Source of the DNA: Fibrobacterota bacterium
GTDB taxonomy: Bacteria > Fibrobacterota > Fibrobacteria > UBA11236
Direction of reading: 5' to 3'
DNA: 64,000 nt
Assembly: GCA_019509785.1 (NCBI GenBank)
Contig: JAEKLQ010000025.1
Span: 124,001 to 188,000 of the forward strand
The position numbers were made by a program, and so were the translations under genes. This document shows, in pieces, positions 61,246 to 64,000 of the stretch; positions within the stretch are counted from its first letter, which is position 1; every line of letters starts with the position of its first letter. Under the pieces are notes generated by a model, which was given only the letters and a program-made list of their open reading frames with translations, did no database searches and had not been told where the DNA came from.

Positions 61246-61990
61246 ACTCCTACGGGCGCTTCCGCCCGCCCTGCTCGGGCTGATGCTCTGCGCCTCCGTC
61301 GCGGAAGCGGCTCCGCGCCGCGCCTCGCCCAAGACATCCGTGGCCAAGCCGGAGACGGTCTACGTCGCCGCCCCGACTCCGCCGCCCGAGCGGGAGATGC
61401 GTACGCCGGAGCCCGCGCGCGAGCCCGCGTCCCGCCGTACGGAAGCCGCTTTCAGCAGCCCTTTACGGGATTACGCGCAGGCCGTGGGAGGCTATGCGGG
61501 GTTCTATGTCGCCGATGTCCTGGGCACCAATCCTTTCGGGATGGGCTTCCTGGAATACTACCCTGTCGGGATGCCCTTCTTTTTCCAATTCGACTGCGGC
61601 GCGGGCACGGTGCAATCGGGCTTTTCCAAGGACGTGGTCGGGGGCGATCTCTTCACCCATAACTTCCTGCTCTCCCTGGACGCCTTGGGGGGCTATAGCC
61701 TCTCCGGCCAGACCAGCGGGTCGGGGCGCGGGGGCGGCCTGTTCCCGTTCTTCCTGGCCGGGATCACGGCCTTCTGGCAAGGCGGGCTGCCCATCCTGCA
61801 GAAATCCGTCCCCAATATCGGCGGCGTGATCGGGTTCGGAAACCGCATGCGCATCCCTTTCTTCGCCGCGGGCCGGGATTGGGCCTTGAATTACGTGGTG
61901 CGCGACAACATCTACTCCCAGAAGATCCGGACGACGCCGTCCCTCACGCAGAATTTCGCCCTTTTGATCGGGGTACAACGATACTGGTAA
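61232..61990 (+). CDS. Envelope protein with Pro-rich linker
   Basis: 252 residues if translation begins at TTG 61232, which has GGGGGTGG just upstream and puts a proper signal peptide (RLLRALPPALLGLMLCASVAEA) at the N-terminus. It overlaps the previous gene by 14 nt. A Pro/Arg/Glu-rich linker (APTPPPEREMRTPEPAREP) is followed by a Gly/Phe-rich barrel-like region (VGGYAGFYVADVLGTNPFG, GGLFPFFLAGITAFWQGGLP, FALLIGVQRYW). No known family. Start uncertain: no ATG with a ribosome site is present. Confidence 0.6.
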   Translation: MPSVRLLRALPPALLGLMLCASVAEAAPRRASPKTSVAKPETVYVAAPTPPPEREMRTPEPAREPASRRTEAAFSSPLRDYAQAVGGYAGFYVADVLGTNPFGMGFLEYYPVGMPFFFQFDCGAGTVQSGFSKDVVGGDLFTHNFLLSLDALGGYSLSGQTSGSGRGGGLFPFFLAGITAFWQGGLPILQKSVPNIGGVIGFGNRMRIPFFAAGRDWALNYVVRDNIYSQKIRTTPSLTQNFALLIGVQRYW

Positions 61991-62071
61991 CGGCGCCGCG
62001 CGTGGGCGCGGCGCGGACTTCGCCGCCGGAGCGCGGAGGGCGGGGCAACGGGGAATACAAAGGAGGGTGCC

Positions 62072-64000
62072 ATGCATCGAAGCAAGCCTAACGTGCGGAC
62101 GATGTGGACGGGAGCCTGCGCTGCCTTGGCGGCGGCCTGCCTGTCTTCGTGCCTGGAGCCGGCGGACCAGATCCTGGAGCGGTACGGGGAAGGCCGCATC
62201 GTGTTCGTCAAGGATCCCTCGGTAGGGAGCAACGCGAACCGGGACATCGCCATGGCGGCCAACCCGGACGAGTTCCATCCCGGCACCGATCTCATGCTGC
62301 TGTCCCCCATCTCGCCGACGGGCAAGCTCACCAACCTCACCGCGCAATGGACGCGGGCGGCGGAGAATCCCGCCGACTGGGGCGCCGCGCAGGATCCGGA
62401 AGCCTCCTTCGACGGCCAGCGCATCCTGTTTTCCATGCGGGTTGCGCGCACCTCCACCAACCGCAACGAACATTGGGGCCTTTACGAAATCAACGCGGAC
62501 GGGACCAACCTGGTGCGGCTCACCCTGCCCGATACCGGGGACGATTTCGATCCCGCCTACATCGACAGCACCCACATCGTCTTCGCTTCCACGCGCAAGC
62601 AGATCGTGGACGAATACGAACGGCGCGTGTCGCCCCAGCTCTTTACCGGCGTGAAAGGGGCGGACGGCCGCCTGGATAGCGTCAGGCAAATCACCTTCAA
62701 CCAAAGCCATGATCAGAATCCGTTCGTGCAATCGAGCGGGAAGATCATCTTCACCCGCTGGGACCACTTGGGCGATCCCAATAAGATGCCGCTCTTTTCC
62801 GTCAATCCCGACGGCTCCGGCCAATTCGTGCTCTACGGCGCCGATGAGACCTTCGGCCCCGGTAACACAAGCGGCAGCCGCACCTTCATGGAAGCGCGGG
62901 AGCTGCGGGACGGCGGCTTGGTGGCTTCGCTCATGGAGCGGACCTCGGAATTCGAAGGCGGGGCCATTTGCATCATCGATCTGTCCAAGTTCACCTCGCC
63001 GCCCCAGGTCATCACCGGACCCGGCACCCCGTACAACGACAACCAGAAGTCTTCCATCTTCAAGACGCCCTATCCGATCATGGACGGCGGGACGGAACGG
63101 ATCCTGGTGGCGCAATCGGCGCACGAAACGGGCGGCAAGGACGACATCGTCAACTACGATCTGTTCATCATGGATAAGGACGGCTCGAACCTCAAGCTCG
63201 TCTATGCCGATCCCAACTCCAACGACTATGATCCCGTGGTCCTGGCCCCGCGCAGCCTTGCATGGAACCCGTACCATATGGATAACAACGTGGCCCAGAG
63301 CCTCAAGGCGAAGGCGGGCACCGGCTTCTTCTTCGACGCCAACGTCTACAGCCGCCAAGACGACGGGCAGCTTAAAGGGACCGATCTCGACGGCAAGGTG
63401 AAATACCTGCGCGTGCTGGCGGCCATCCCCACTCCCGCGCATTGCGGCGATTGCGGCCAGAGCATGGGCCATACTTCCTTCGAACGCCAACGCGTGCTCG
63501 GCTATGCCGACGTGCAATCCGACGGATCCTTTGCCATCGAGGTGCCTTCCAGCACGCCCATGCACGTCCAGACCCTGGACGAAGACGGCCTGATGCTCGT
63601 CAACCAATTGCAATGGATCGACGTCATGCCGGGCGAGCGGCGCATGTGCACCGGCTGCCATGGCGTACGCGAAAAGGATCAGGACATCAAGCATTTCACC
63701 ATCGCGAACGACACCGTGTACTTCCATCGCTCCGAAACCGACTCCGTGGGCTTCCTGGCCAACTTCTTCAGCGCCCAGAAGGTCACCGCGCATCCCGCGG
63801 CCCGCACCGATACCGTCGACTTCCAGCCGGCCAAGGGTGATACGGGCGCGTCCAAGAACATGACCGTGCAAGGCATCTTCGATTCCAAATGCGTCTCGTG
63901 CCACGGCGCGGCCAACGCCGGGACCCAAGGCGGCGGCCTGGTGCTGGAATTCGATCCCGCCGATACCGCGCGGACCAATCACGGCAGCACCAACGTCTAT
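62072..64000 (+). CDS. Partial lipoprotein with TolB-like propeller and hydrazine-synthase-alpha-like cytochrome domain
   Basis: The frame runs off the window after 643 residues. Lipobox LSSC with C27. Residues ~40-450 are a TolB/WD40-type propeller (YEINADGTNLVRLTLPD, LFSVNPDGSGQFVLYG, DLFIMDKDGSNLKLVY). Then LRVLAAIPTPAHCGDCG and a region ending in haem c motif C526-TG-C-H530, followed by CVSCH at 607-611. This order matches the alpha subunit of hydrazine synthase (HzsA) and its many relatives outside anammox bacteria. AGGAGGG precedes ATG. Likely an outer- or inner-membrane-anchored multihaem redox protein facing the periplasm or surface. Confidence 0.8.
   Translation, partial: MHRSKPNVRTMWTGACAALAAACLSSCLEPADQILERYGEGRIVFVKDPSVGSNANRDIAMAANPDEFHPGTDLMLLSPISPTGKLTNLTAQWTRAAENPADWGAAQDPEASFDGQRILFSMRVARTSTNRNEHWGLYEINADGTNLVRLTLPDTGDDFDPAYIDSTHIVFASTRKQIVDEYERRVSPQLFTGVKGADGRLDSVRQITFNQSHDQNPFVQSSGKIIFTRWDHLGDPNKMPLFSVNPDGSGQFVLYGADETFGPGNTSGSRTFMEARELRDGGLVASLMERTSEFEGGAICIIDLSKFTSPPQVITGPGTPYNDNQKSSIFKTPYPIMDGGTERILVAQSAHETGGKDDIVNYDLFIMDKDGSNLKLVYADPNSNDYDPVVLAPRSLAWNPYHMDNNVAQSLKAKAGTGFFFDANVYSRQDDGQLKGTDLDGKVKYLRVLAAIPTPAHCGDCGQSMGHTSFERQRVLGYADVQSDGSFAIEVPSSTPMHVQTLDEDGLMLVNQLQWIDVMPGERRMCTGCHGVREKDQDIKHFTIANDTVYFHRSETDSVGFLANFFSAQKVTAHPAARTDTVDFQPAKGDTGASKNMTVQGIFDSKCVSCHGAANAGTQGGGLVLEFDPADTARTNHGSTNVY

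Noticed and set aside
61463-63982. An 839-codon open frame on the minus strand
   Set aside because: It lies antisense to the envelope protein and the haem lipoprotein, which have signal peptides and clear motifs. The antisense product is Gly/His/Arg-rich without any family pattern, as expected from GC-rich codon bias.
1-64000. tRNA, rRNA or CRISPR arrays
   Set aside because: No cloverleaf-like segment with a TPsiC arm was seen in the intergenic regions. No rRNA-like stretch, and no regularly spaced repeat with unique spacers.

Overview
The window is 64 kb of dense, high-GC bacterial DNA with about 57 protein genes. I found no rRNA, tRNA, CRISPR array, prophage or insertion sequence. Several points suggest a Gram-negative Fibrobacterota-type organism. 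There is a gene of the TIGR02147/DUF4423 family, which is expanded in Fibrobacter. Several secreted proteins end in a type IX secretion-like C-terminal sorting domain. There is an AgmX/TonB-like energy-transduction protein, and many lipoproteins and outer-membrane barrels. This placement is inference, not proof.

Layout. 1-1332: the end of an unknown gene and a secreted protein. 1348-8487 (minus): a tight seven-gene operon encoding a Tsx-like outer-membrane channel, a BMP-family ABC importer (ATPase, two permeases, binding protein), a double-cupin protein and a cysteine hydrolase that closely matches biuret amidohydrolase. 9019-16687 (plus): a circularly permuted ATP-grasp/alpha-E pair, a 1176-residue protein best read as pyrophosphate-dependent PEP carboxykinase, a DoxX protein and a RarD-type exporter. 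16702-29638: mixed housekeeping and unknown genes (PaiB, PIF1-like helicase, methyltransferase, SlyD, secreted metalloprotease, AgmX/TonB protein, HD hydrolase). 29744-33668 (minus): a CpxP-CpxR-CpxA-like envelope stress module followed by a degenerate HD-GYP protein, with a candidate CpxR box upstream. 33937-37216: MocA-type oxidoreductase, rhomboid protease coupled to an Mpv17-like protein, and a putative nuclease-fold protein. 37217-37940: a 724-nt gene-free stretch with nested, mutually exclusive inverted repeats.

37941-46258: amino-acid catabolism. A DUF1338 enzyme is followed by arginine succinyltransferase pathway genes astB, astD, astA and astC and an M20 hydrolase in the place where astE would be expected. 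46609-51415: the TIGR02147 regulator and two secreted carbohydrate enzymes (PQQ-type dehydrogenase, DUF1080). 51578-56319: TetR/AarF pair, membrane protein, moaC and a mobB-like/mobA fusion. 56331-64000: envelope proteins, an unknown protein translationally coupled to a K+-dependent membrane pyrophosphatase, two outer-membrane proteins, and the start of a lipoprotein with hydrazine-synthase-alpha-like architecture and two haem c motifs, cut off by the window end.

Themes that tie genes together are a full outer-to-inner membrane import line with a dedicated hydrolase; pyrophosphate energetics (PPi-PEPCK plus ion-pumping PPase); arginine degradation with an apparent enzyme replacement at the last step; and envelope stress sensing. 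Assignments rest on motif reading and remembered family features; no database search was run.
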